Below, piece by piece: positions 35,984 through 45,055 of a DNA stretch of 49,345 bases; the first letter of the stretch is position 1, and each line of letters opens with the position of its first letter. Origin of the DNA: Vicinamibacteraceae bacterium (GTDB taxonomy: Bacteria > Acidobacteriota > Vicinamibacteria > Marinacidobacterales > Marinacidobacteraceae). The stretch covers positions 1 through 49,345 of the forward strand of contig JAAXGQ010000045.1 in NCBI GenBank assembly GCA_012271265.1. Reading direction: 5' to 3'. Below the pieces are notes generated by a model. The model made no database searches and was not told where the DNA came from. It worked only from the letters and a program-made list of their open reading frames with translations. The position numbers and the translations under genes were made by a program.

Positions 35984-37031
35984 GAGCGCCGAAGATCAGC
36001 ATTCCGACGCCCCGCGCGACCCGCTAGCCGGCGTGCCCCGTTCCCCGGCCCTGAGGGTGCATCTCGCGACCGACGATCCGGAGTACATCCCCTACCGGCT
36101 CGACCGCACGCGCTTCGAGGCCGCCGGCCGGGAGTTCCCGGACGTGTTCGGGCGCCTCGCCCCGACCTACTCCGACGATTTCCGGGGATTCCGCGAGGGG
36201 ATGCGCGACGCGGAGGTCCTGATCGGCTGGAAATTTCCGCGCGAGGCTCTGATCGAGGCCGCCCCCCGGCTGCGCTGGATCCAGCTCGTCGGCGCCGGCG
36301 TGGACCACCTGGCCCCCTTCGACTGGCTGCCGCCCGGAGTCAGGCTGCTGACCGCCAGCGGGGTGCACACCGGCAAGTCGTTCGAGTACTTCCTGCTCGG
36401 GATCCTGGCCATCCACACCCGTCTCCGCCGCCTCATGCGCCGTCAGCGCCGCCGCCGCTGGTCCAAGATCCAGACCGGGACCGTCCCCGGGAAGACGGCG
36501 CTGGTCATCGGCCTCGGAGCCGTCGGGACCGGCGCGGCCCGGGCCGCGAAGACCCTCGGCATGCGGGTCCTCGGCTATCGCCGGAGCGCCCGGCCGCACG
36601 AACACTGCGACGAACTGGTGGCGCCGGAGGACCTCCACCGAGCCCTGCCCTGCGCCGACTACCTGCTGCTGGCGGCTCCCCTCACCCGGGAAACCCTCGG
36701 ACTCATCGGGGAACGCGAGCTCGCCCTGCTGCCGGAAGGCGCTGGTCTGGTGAACCTGGGCCGAGGCCGCCTGGTGTCCCAGCCCGCCCTCGTCGCCGCC
36801 CTCGAATCCGGACGGCTGGCCGGAGCCTTCCTCGACGTGGTCTGGCCGGAGCCGCATCCGCCGGAGAGCCCTCTTTGGGAAGCGCCCAACCTGATCCTGA
36901 CCCCGCACGTCGGAGCCGACGACATCGAGCAGTACATCCCGCTCTGCTACCGCATCGCTCTTCGGAACTTCGACCGCTACTTTCGGGGGCTGCCCCTCCG
37001 GAACGAGGTAGACCTGGAACTCGGCTACTGA
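35970..37031 (+). CDS. D-2-hydroxyacid dehydrogenase family protein
   Basis: GKTALVIGLGAVGTGAARAAKTLGMRVLGYRRS (GxGxxG), LINLGRGRLV-type motif (LVNLGRGRLVSQPALVAALESGRLAGAFLDV), NLILTPHVGA. Confidence 0.88.
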   Translation: MPRNESAEDQHSDAPRDPLAGVPRSPALRVHLATDDPEYIPYRLDRTRFEAAGREFPDVFGRLAPTYSDDFRGFREGMRDAEVLIGWKFPREALIEAAPRLRWIQLVGAGVDHLAPFDWLPPGVRLLTASGVHTGKSFEYFLLGILAIHTRLRRLMRRQRRRRWSKIQTGTVPGKTALVIGLGAVGTGAARAAKTLGMRVLGYRRSARPHEHCDELVAPEDLHRALPCADYLLLAAPLTRETLGLIGERELALLPEGAGLVNLGRGRLVSQPALVAALESGRLAGAFLDVVWPEPHPPESPLWEAPNLILTPHVGADDIEQYIPLCYRIALRNFDRYFRGLPLRNEVDLELGY

Positions 37032-37067
37032 GCCGCGGCGTGAGCCGCGGCGACGGGGGAGGGCGTC

Positions 37068-37931
37068 CTACTCTTCGTCTTCCTCTTCCGCTTCTTCCTC
37101 CTCGCCTCGGATCCGGTTGTACAGCACCCCCAGGCCTTCGATTTCGACCTCGACGAGGTCGCCGGGCTCGAGGAACACCGGCGGAGTCCGCGCCACCCCG
37201 ACGCCGGACGGGGTGCCGGTTACCAGCACGTCCCCGGGACCAAGGGGGGTAATCCCCGAGAGGTAGGCGATCAGCTCGCGGATGGGCCAGGTCATCTGCG
37301 AGGTGTGGCCGCGCTGGCGGACCTTTCCGTTGACCCGGGTCTCCACCGAGAGGTTCTGCGGGTCCGGGATCTCGTCCGAGGTGACCAGCCACGGTCCGAA
37401 AGCGCCGGTCCGGAAAAAGTTCTTCCCGGCTGCGAACTGGCTGCTGTGGCCCTGGAAGTCCCGGACCGAACCGTCGTTGAAGCAGGCGTACCCGGCGACG
37501 TGATCGAGCGCCTCCGCCGCCGGAATGTGCCGTCCCGGTTTGCCGATCACGACCGCCAGTTCGCCCTCGTAGTCCAGCTTGCGCGAGAGCATGGGGCGGA
37601 TCATCGGCTCTCCGTGGCCCACCAGGCTCGACGCAAACCGGGTAAAGAGCGTCGGAAAAGCCGCTCGCTCCCGCCCGGTCTCGCGGCGGTGGTCCTCGTA
37701 GTTGAGGCCGACGCACCAGACGGCGTTCGGGCGGGGGAGGACCGGCGCGAAGCGGGCGGCGACGATCGGATGCGGATCGCCCGCGTCGCCCGGGGGCGCG
37801 GGAAGGTCCTCGACAAAGTCGGACAGCCCCGGGCGGCCCGGACCGCCGAGCTCGCGAAAGGTGGAGCCGTCGGGTGAAATCGCCGCGGGGATTTCTCCCC
37901 GGCCGGGCAGGATCAGGGTGGCGAGGCGCAT
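37068..37931 (-). CDS. Fumarylacetoacetate hydrolase family protein
   Basis: VWCVGLNYEDHRRETG, LDYEGELAVVIGKPGRHI, YACFNDGSVRDFQ, VLVTGTPSGVGVARTPPVFLEPGDLVEVEIEGLG. Confidence 0.93.
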   Translation of the reverse strand: MRLATLILPGRGEIPAAISPDGSTFRELGGPGRPGLSDFVEDLPAPPGDAGDPHPIVAARFAPVLPRPNAVWCVGLNYEDHRRETGRERAAFPTLFTRFASSLVGHGEPMIRPMLSRKLDYEGELAVVIGKPGRHIPAAEALDHVAGYACFNDGSVRDFQGHSSQFAAGKNFFRTGAFGPWLVTSDEIPDPQNLSVETRVNGKVRQRGHTSQMTWPIRELIAYLSGITPLGPGDVLVTGTPSGVGVARTPPVFLEPGDLVEVEIEGLGVLYNRIRGEEEEAEEEDEE

Positions 37932-37982
37932 GCGGCGCGGATGCTATCCGGCTCCGCGCGCCGCGCTCCTTACAATCGGCGC

Positions 37983-39749
37983 ATGTCGCAGTCACGCCGT
38001 CCCGACCTGTCCCCGCCACCGCCCGGCCCGGAGCGCCAGAGGTGGAACCGCCGCCGGTTCGTCGCCGGCCTCTCCGGCATGGGGCTCGGGTCCACGCTCC
38101 TGCCCGGCGTTCTCACCGCCTGCGCCGGGGATGCGCAGCGCGTTTCCCTCACCACGCTCCGCCACGCGCAGGAGCTGGCCGGCCTCAGCCTCTCGGACGA
38201 GGAACTCGGGCGGGTCCAGGAGCGGCTGAACGGCGAGCGCAACCTGCTTGACGCCTATGCCGGACTCGGCGAAGCGGACCTCCACAACCACCTGCCCCCG
38301 TCCTTCGTCTTCCATCCGCTTCCACCGGGGAAGGAAATGCCGGAAACACCCGGCGGGATCGAACGGTCCCGCCCCGACGCGGCCCGGCCCGAATCGGACA
38401 CCGATCTCGCCTTCCTCCCGGTGACCCACCTGGCGCGCCTGGTCGAGTCGGGCGAAGTCACTTCCACGGAGCTCACCGAGCTCTACCTGGCGCGGCTCAA
38501 GGAGTACGACCCGCAGCTGCATTGCGTCGTGAACCTCACCGAGGATCTCGCCCGCGAGCAGGCGGGCAGGGCCGACGAGGAGATCGCCGCCGGGAACTAC
38601 CGGGGGCCGCTCCACGGGATTCCCTGGGGGGCCAAGGACCTGCTCGCGGTGAAGGGCACGAAGACCACCTGGGGCGCCTCTCCGTACCGCGATCAGGTGA
38701 TCGACGAAGACTCCACGGTCTACCGGAAGCTGACGGACGCCGGCGCCGTGCTCGTGGCCAAGCTCACGATGGGCGCTCTGGCCCAGGGAGACCGCTGGTT
38801 CGGCGGGCGCACCCGGAACCCCTGGAACACCGAGCAGGGGTCGAGCGGTTCTTCGGCCGGCCCCGGCTCGGCGACCGCGGCGGGTCTGGTCGGCTTCTCG
38901 ATCGGCACGGAAACGCGCGGCTCGATCATCTCGCCCTCGACCCGGAACGGCATCACCGGGCACCGGCCCACCTTCGGCCGGGTGAGCCGCGCCGGCGCGA
39001 TGGCCCTCTCCTGGACCATGGACAAGATCGGCCCGATGTGCCGGAGCGCGGAGGACTGCGCGCTGGTGTTCGAGGCCATTCGGGGCGCCGACGGGCTCGA
39101 TCGGGCCGTCACCGATCCGGCGTTCAGGTGGGACGCCGACGCCGACGCCGCGGCGCTCCGGGTGGGCTACGACCGGGCCGCCGTCGAGGACGAGATTGAA
39201 GCGGATCCCGACAACCCGGAGCGGACGGAGATGCTCCGGGCCTCGCAGTGGAACACCCGGGCGGCCATCGATCGCCTGCGGGGCGCCGGCATCACGATCA
39301 CGCCGTTCGACCTCCCGGACTTCGGGGCGAATGACGTGGGGTTCGTGCTGGTCACCGAATCCGCCGCGGCCCACGGCAACCTGATGAGGAGCGGTCAGGA
39401 CCTGATGATGAAGGAGCCGCCGGAGGAGAGCAGCTGGCCGGATTCCTTCCGCCTGCACCGGTTCGTTCCGGCGGTGGAGTACATCCAGGCCATGCGGGTG
39501 CGCACCCGGATCATGCAGGAGTTCGATGAGGCCCTCGGCGATCTGGACCTGTTCATCGGCTCGAACCTGGGGCTCACCAACCTGACCGGGCACCCTGAGG
39601 TGTGCGTGCCGAACGGGTTCCACGAAGGTTCGCCGACCAGCCTCCGCTTCACCGGGAAGCTGTACGGAGACACCGAGGTGCTCACGATCGCCCACGCCTA
39701 CCAGCAGGTCACCGACTTTCACCTGAGACGGCCTCCGGTCGGCGCCTGA
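37983..39749 (+). CDS. Amidase signature family protein with Tat signal
   Basis: NRRRFVAGLSG Tat motif; GPLHGIPWGAKDLLAVKG, GSSGSSAGPGSATAAGLVGFSIGTETRGSIISPS. Confidence 0.92.
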   Translation: MSQSRRPDLSPPPPGPERQRWNRRRFVAGLSGMGLGSTLLPGVLTACAGDAQRVSLTTLRHAQELAGLSLSDEELGRVQERLNGERNLLDAYAGLGEADLHNHLPPSFVFHPLPPGKEMPETPGGIERSRPDAARPESDTDLAFLPVTHLARLVESGEVTSTELTELYLARLKEYDPQLHCVVNLTEDLAREQAGRADEEIAAGNYRGPLHGIPWGAKDLLAVKGTKTTWGASPYRDQVIDEDSTVYRKLTDAGAVLVAKLTMGALAQGDRWFGGRTRNPWNTEQGSSGSSAGPGSATAAGLVGFSIGTETRGSIISPSTRNGITGHRPTFGRVSRAGAMALSWTMDKIGPMCRSAEDCALVFEAIRGADGLDRAVTDPAFRWDADADAAALRVGYDRAAVEDEIEADPDNPERTEMLRASQWNTRAAIDRLRGAGITITPFDLPDFGANDVGFVLVTESAAAHGNLMRSGQDLMMKEPPEESSWPDSFRLHRFVPAVEYIQAMRVRTRIMQEFDEALGDLDLFIGSNLGLTNLTGHPEVCVPNGFHEGSPTSLRFTGKLYGDTEVLTIAHAYQQVTDFHLRRPPVGA

Positions 39750-39774
39750 CGCGGGCTGGAGGGACAGAGGCGGC

Positions 39775-40003
39775 GCTGTCGGCACGAGACTGCCTATGGG
39801 GACCGGCGGCGCGGCGCAGGCCGGCGAGGACGCCGGCGCTCCAAGGGGGCGGCGGCGACGGTACAAGACTGCCTAACGGGACCGACGGTGCGGCCCAGGC
39901 CGGCGAGGACGCCGGCGCTCCAAGGGGGGCGGCGCACTCGGCACGAGACTGGCTGAGGGAGCGAAGGTGCGGCGCGGGCCGGCGGGACGCCGGCGCTCCA
40001 TAG
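39775..40003 (-). repeat. Palindromic repeat cluster C (three near-tandem minus-oriented units) at a convergent junction
   Basis: Three units containing GGCCGGCGAGGACGCCGGCGCTCC (third degenerate: GGCCGGCGGGACGCCGGCGCTCC) with 'GACTGCCTA' / 'GACTGGCTGAGG' spacers. Confidence 0.88.
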
Positions 40004-40004
40004 G

Positions 40005-41129
40005 TCAACCCTTCCCTGCCAGCCGGTCCTCCAGGCTCGGCACGCCGGCACTCCGCACGTACAGCTCGCGCTTCGGATAGGGCATTTCGATGCCGTTCCG
40101 GCGGAAGGCGATCATGGCGCGCTCGACGATCTCGTCGGCGACGCGCCGCCGTTCCCGCGCCTGATCGATCCAGACCCGGAGCTGGATCATGACCTCGGAT
40201 TCGCCGAACCGGCGGAAGATCACGAACGGAGCCGGGTCGGCCTTCACGTTCCGGACCTCGCGGGCGATCGCGGGCAGCAGATGCTTGACGGCGTCGAGAT
40301 CGCTCTCGTAGGAGATCTGGAAGGGAATCCGCAGCCGGATGTGCTCGCCGGACATCGTGTAGTTGACGATGTCCCGCTGCATGATTTCGCTGTTCGGAAC
40401 CACGACCACCAGGTTGTCCGGGTTCCGGATCTTCGTGGCCCGGAGGCCGATCTCGATCACGTCGCCCCAGGTTCCGGTTTCGTTCGGCGCGCTCCAGAGT
40501 TCGATGCGGTCCCCGACCCCGAAGGGGCGGTCCAGCACGATGAGAACCCCGGCGATCAGGTTCGAGAGGGTGTCCTTGGCGGCGAGGGAGAGAGCAAGGC
40601 CGACAACCCCGGCGCCGGCGAGGAGCGGCGCGATGTCGACGCCCATTTCGGAGAGCGCGACGAACACCCCAAGCCCGATGATCAGAAAGCGCACCGCCCG
40701 GTTCACCATCGGGAGCGCCGTCTGGTCGATCGCAGCGCCGGTGCGCTCGACGATGCCCCGTTCCAGTTCCGACAGCAACCGGCTGGCAAAGCGGGAAACC
40801 GGGAAGAAGAGAAGCCCCAACCAGGCGGCGCGGCCCCAGTCGGCGATCACCGGAAGCGACCAGAGGTCGAAGAGGCGGGTCACCGCCCAGGCGACCATCG
40901 AGAGCAGAATCACACTTCGCCCGAGGGCCACCGCGAAGTCGTCGATCCGGGTCGAGGTGCGGGTCACCCACCGGTGCTGGGCCCGGTTCAGGATCGCCCG
41001 CAGCAGGACGTAGGCCGCTCCCGAACCTGCCAGGATTCCCAGGCTGGGCAGCCAGCGCGGGGCCACGAAGGCGCTGCCGCGCAGCCAGACCTCGGTGAGT
41101 TCGGCGCCGGCCGGCCCCAGGAACTCCAT
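40005..41129 (-). CDS. Mechanosensitive ion channel family protein (MscS-like)
   Basis: GAGVVGLALSLAAKDTLSNLIAGVLIVLDRPFGVGDRIEL...GDVIEIGLRATKIRNPDNLVVVVPNSEI. Confidence 0.93.
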   Translation of the reverse strand: MEFLGPAGAELTEVWLRGSAFVAPRWLPSLGILAGSGAAYVLLRAILNRAQHRWVTRTSTRIDDFAVALGRSVILLSMVAWAVTRLFDLWSLPVIADWGRAAWLGLLFFPVSRFASRLLSELERGIVERTGAAIDQTALPMVNRAVRFLIIGLGVFVALSEMGVDIAPLLAGAGVVGLALSLAAKDTLSNLIAGVLIVLDRPFGVGDRIELWSAPNETGTWGDVIEIGLRATKIRNPDNLVVVVPNSEIMQRDIVNYTMSGEHIRLRIPFQISYESDLDAVKHLLPAIAREVRNVKADPAPFVIFRRFGESEVMIQLRVWIDQARERRRVADEIVERAMIAFRRNGIEMPYPKRELYVRSAGVPSLEDRLAGKG

Positions 41130-41263
41130 CGTTACCTCCTGCCGGCGCGGGAGCCGGGCGACGCCGCGGATTCCCGTCGCATCAGATCGCGCGGCCTGCC
41201 GCTCCTGGGCGCTTCCTGGACGGCTCCACGTCGATCGCTTTCTCGCTGGGGCCGGAGAACGGG

Positions 41264-42589
41264 CTACATGAACGTGGCCGGGTTCGCGGCGATGTGGCGG
41301 ACGCTGTCGAGCAGGCGATCCACCTCGTGGGGCATGTTGTAGATGTGGGTCGAGGCCCGGACGGCATTGAGATTCCCGGTGCCCATCGTGCGGATGAAGA
41401 CCCGGTCGCGGTTGAGGATGGCCTGCTGCACATTCTCCATCGGGAGGTCGTGGACGGAAAAGAGCGTGAGCCCGGCGGCGAGCACGTCATCGTCCGAGGT
41501 CCAGAGCTTCACCCCGGGGATCTCGGCGAGGCCGTCGCGGAGCCGGCGGGAGAGCATCCGCACCCGCGCCTCGATGAGGTCCTTTCCGATCACATTCTGG
41601 AATTCCACCGACTTCACGAGGGCGTACTGGCTCGGGACGTGGCGCTGCCCGGTGTTCTCGAACTTCCGGGAGTCCTCGCGGAAGCGCCGCTCGCCGTCCA
41701 CCCGGTAGGTCCCCGCCCCGATCAGGGGCCACACGTCCCCGATCGTGTCCCGGCGAATGTAGGAAACGCCGGTCCCGGTGCCGGCCATGAGCCATTTCTG
41801 GCCGGCGCCGGCGTAGTGATGGCAGTTCAGCTGACGCATGTCCAGAGCCATCATTCCGAGTGGGTGGGCGCCGTCCACGGTGAGCAGCAGGCCCCGCCGG
41901 GCACACAGGTCGGCGAGTTCCCGGACCGGCATGACGAGACCGGTCACGTAGGTCATGTGGCTCACCATGAGCGCGCGGGTCCGGGGCGTGATGGCTTCCT
42001 CGTAGATCGACACGATCTGGTCCACGCCTTCCGGCGGCGACGGGACATCCACCCATCGGATCACCACGCCGTAGCGCTCCTGGGCGTGGATGTAGGGCTC
42101 GATCCCGCCGTTGTGCTCGTGCGTGCACATGAGCACCTCGTCGCCCTCGCGCCAGTCGAGGCCGCGCCCGAAGATGTTCATCCCCTCCGTTGTGCTCCGG
42201 GTGTAGGTGACCTCGTCGGGTTCCGCGCCGATGAACGCCGCCAGCGTCTCCCGTTTCTCGTGCAGCTCGGCGCGGCGGTAGCCGTTCGTGGGGTCGGCGG
42301 CGATCTCGGCGTAGATCCGCGCCTCCTCGTCGGCGACGATCCGGGGACTGGGGCCGAGCGTGCCGTTGTTCATGAATGCCATGCCGTCCACCACGTTGAA
42401 CTGCGAGCGGACCTTCCACCAGTAGTCCTCGTCGGGGCTCGCCGGCGGGATCAGTTCGGTGAGCGGCAGGGGTGGCACGGCCCGCTGGCCGGCCGTCGCG
42501 GCATGCGCGCGCATCGGCCAGGCGGCGGCTCCGAAGGCGGCGGAGGCGCCCAGGAAGCTGCGGCGGGTAAAGCGGGATGATGACGTCAT
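41264..42589 (-). CDS. Class V aminotransferase-fold PLP-dependent enzyme with Tat signal
   Basis: FTRRSFLGAS Tat motif; NNGTLGPSPRIV, YTRSTTEGMNIFGRG, VDGAHPLGMMALDM, AGAGQKWLMAGTGTGV (PLP-Lys context). Confidence 0.88.
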   Translation of the reverse strand: MTSSSRFTRRSFLGASAAFGAAAWPMRAHAATAGQRAVPPLPLTELIPPASPDEDYWWKVRSQFNVVDGMAFMNNGTLGPSPRIVADEEARIYAEIAADPTNGYRRAELHEKRETLAAFIGAEPDEVTYTRSTTEGMNIFGRGLDWREGDEVLMCTHEHNGGIEPYIHAQERYGVVIRWVDVPSPPEGVDQIVSIYEEAITPRTRALMVSHMTYVTGLVMPVRELADLCARRGLLLTVDGAHPLGMMALDMRQLNCHHYAGAGQKWLMAGTGTGVSYIRRDTIGDVWPLIGAGTYRVDGERRFREDSRKFENTGQRHVPSQYALVKSVEFQNVIGKDLIEARVRMLSRRLRDGLAEIPGVKLWTSDDDVLAAGLTLFSVHDLPMENVQQAILNRDRVFIRTMGTGNLNAVRASTHIYNMPHEVDRLLDSVRHIAANPATFM

Positions 42590-42691
42590 CGGGAACCTCC
42601 AGAACGACACACGGCGTGAAGGCGTCAAGCGTACCGAATCCGCTTCGCTGTTCGCTCCCGAGCCGTCCCCGTCGGGGATAATGGGCGCCAC

Positions 42692-43852
42692 ATGGCCGAC
42701 GCCTGCACCATTCTGGTCGTCGACGACGAACCGGATCTCGAGACGCTCATTCGCCAGCGTTTCCGCCGCCGCATCCGCAAGAAGGAACTGTCCTTCGTGT
42801 TTGCGCGGGACGGGGTGCAGGCGCTCACGGCTCTCGACGAGCGGCCGGAAATCGAGCTCATCATGACCGACATCAACATGCCCCGGATGGACGGTCTCAC
42901 CCTTCTCAACGAGCTCAAGGAAGTGCGGCCCCGGGTGCGGGCCGTCGTGGTTTCCGCGTACGGCGACATGCGCAACATCCGGACGGCGATGAACCGGGGC
43001 GCCTTCGACTTCGTGACGAAGCCGATCGACTTCCGGGACCTCGAGGTCACGATCAACAAGACGATCCGTCACGTCGTCCTGATGCGGGAGGCTCTCCACC
43101 ATCGGGCGCAACTGATCGCTCTGCACGAGGAACTGCGCGTCGCGCGGAGCATGCAGATGTCGATCCTGCCGCAGACCTTTCCCGCCATGGCGGGGTCGGA
43201 GACCCATGCGGTGATGACGCCGGCTCAGGATGTCGGCGGCGACTTCTACGATGTCTTCCACCTGCCCGAGGGACGCATCGGCGTGGTCATGGCCGATGTC
43301 TCCGGGAAGGGCGTCCCGGCGGCCCTGTTCATGATGGTCAGCCGCACCCTCGTCAAGGGCCACGCCGTCGGGGCCCTGAAGCCGGGGGCGCTGCTCACCA
43401 GGATCAACGAATTGCTCGGGGAGGAAAACGAGAACGGAATGTTCGTCACCCTGGTCTTCGGCGTGCTCGACACCGGGACCGGCCTCTTCCAGTACGCAAA
43501 CGCCGGGCATTGCTCGCCGTACCTGGTGCAAAAGGGCAGGAAGCCGCGCGAACTGCCACTCACGCGGGGCATCGCCCTCGGTGTCTGGCCCGGCGTCCAG
43601 TATCAGGACGCCGAGGTCAGGTTGTCCCCGGGGGACACCATTTTTCTCTACACCGACGGGGTGAACGAAGCCGAGGGCCCCGGGAAGGAACTCTTCGAGA
43701 ACGGGCGGCTGGAGCAGACCCTGGAAGCCAACGCCGGGAAGTCGCCGGAAGAGATCAACGACGCAGTCCTGCAGGCGGTCCGGGACTTCACCGGCGGGGA
43801 GCACCAGTCCGACGACATCACCTGCCTCACCCTGTCCTATCGCCGCAGTTGA
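42692..43852 (+). CDS. Response regulator with C-terminal PP2C/SpoIIE (RsbU-like) phosphatase domain
   Basis: ILVVDDEPDLETLIRQ...MTDINMPRMDG...DFVTKPID; AQDVGGDFYDVFHLPEGRIGVVMADVSGKGVPAALFM; DDITCLTLSY. Confidence 0.93.
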   Translation: MADACTILVVDDEPDLETLIRQRFRRRIRKKELSFVFARDGVQALTALDERPEIELIMTDINMPRMDGLTLLNELKEVRPRVRAVVVSAYGDMRNIRTAMNRGAFDFVTKPIDFRDLEVTINKTIRHVVLMREALHHRAQLIALHEELRVARSMQMSILPQTFPAMAGSETHAVMTPAQDVGGDFYDVFHLPEGRIGVVMADVSGKGVPAALFMMVSRTLVKGHAVGALKPGALLTRINELLGEENENGMFVTLVFGVLDTGTGLFQYANAGHCSPYLVQKGRKPRELPLTRGIALGVWPGVQYQDAEVRLSPGDTIFLYTDGVNEAEGPGKELFENGRLEQTLEANAGKSPEEINDAVLQAVRDFTGGEHQSDDITCLTLSYRRS

Positions 43853-45045
43853 AGCCCCCGCTGCACCCTCGCCGGGCTCCATCTCGAACGGTGCGGGCCC
43901 GAGCAGCCATAGCCCCGCTGGCGTTCCTGCTTCCGGCGGTCGGGCAGGCCCAGGAAACCGGAGTCACCCCGGATCGGGTCCGCTTCGGCCAGACGGCGGC
44001 CCTCACCGGGCCTTCGGCCGGACTCGGCACGGGCGTGCGCGACGGCATTCTGGCGGCCTTCGGGGAGGTCAACGACGCGGGCGGCATTCACGGCCGCCAG
44101 CTGGAGCTCGTCGCCCTCGACGACGGCTACGAGCCTGCCACCGCACTCACCAACGCGCGCCGGCTCCTGGCCGAGGAACAGGTCTTCGCGCTGATCGGCG
44201 CGGTCGGAACGCCGACGTCCGAGCCCGCGGAGCAGGTTGCCGAGGATGGCGGCGCCCCGTACATCGGCCCTTATACGGGGGCCGAATTCCTGCGGGACCC
44301 GGTTGGGGCGCCGACTACCGTCAACGTTCGGGCCTCCTACTTTCAGGAGACGGCCGAGATGGTGCAGCGGCTGACCCGCGATCTGGGGATCAACCGGATC
44401 GCGGTCCTCTCCCAGGACGACTCGTACGGACAGGCCGGGTTGCGGGGCGTGCAGATGGCCCTCTCAGGATCCGGGCTGCAGCTCGCCGGCCACGCGGTGT
44501 ACCGCCGGAACACGACCGCAGTCAAGATGGCGGCGCTGGAACTCCGCCACGCACAGCCCGAGGCCGTGATCGTTATCGGGGCCTACCGGCCGGCGGCGGC
44601 GTTCGTCCGCTGGTGCCACCGGCTTGGGTTTCGTCCGCTGATGATGAACATCTCCTTCGTCGGGGGCGAGCTCCTCGCCGAGGACCTGCGAGCCGTCGGC
44701 GAAGGGGTTCTGGTGACCCAGGTCATGCCCCACCCCGAGGACACCTCGCTGGACGTGGTGCGGCGTTACCGGGCCGCCTTGCGCCGCCACGCCCCGCGCG
44801 CACCGTTCAGCTACGTCTCCCTCGAGGGGTACGTGGCTGGACGGGTCGCAGCCGAAGGCCTGGAACGCGCCGGCCTGGACCCGACCCGAGCCCGATTTCT
44901 CGAGATCTTTCGCTCCCCGGCGCCGATGGACTTCGGGGGCATCACGCTGCGCTACGGGCCCGGCGACAACCGGGGCTCCGACCAGGTCTTCCTTACGAGG
45001 ATCGGGCCCGATGGCAGGCTGACCTCAATCGGGAGCCTGCGCTGA
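43849..45045 (+). CDS. Branched-chain amino acid-type ABC transporter substrate-binding protein (Peripla_BP_6)
   Basis: DRVRFGQTAALTGPSAGLGTGVRDGILAAFGEVNDAGGIHGRQLELVALDDGYEPATALTNARRLL; TTG start in a TTGA overlap with the upstream stop, or GTG shortly downstream. Confidence 0.85.
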   Translation: MKPPLHPRRAPSRTVRARAAIAPLAFLLPAVGQAQETGVTPDRVRFGQTAALTGPSAGLGTGVRDGILAAFGEVNDAGGIHGRQLELVALDDGYEPATALTNARRLLAEEQVFALIGAVGTPTSEPAEQVAEDGGAPYIGPYTGAEFLRDPVGAPTTVNVRASYFQETAEMVQRLTRDLGINRIAVLSQDDSYGQAGLRGVQMALSGSGLQLAGHAVYRRNTTAVKMAALELRHAQPEAVIVIGAYRPAAAFVRWCHRLGFRPLMMNISFVGGELLAEDLRAVGEGVLVTQVMPHPEDTSLDVVRRYRAALRRHAPRAPFSYVSLEGYVAGRVAAEGLERAGLDPTRARFLEIFRSPAPMDFGGITLRYGPGDNRGSDQVFLTRIGPDGRLTSIGSLR

Positions 45046-45055
45046 AGGTGCTCCG

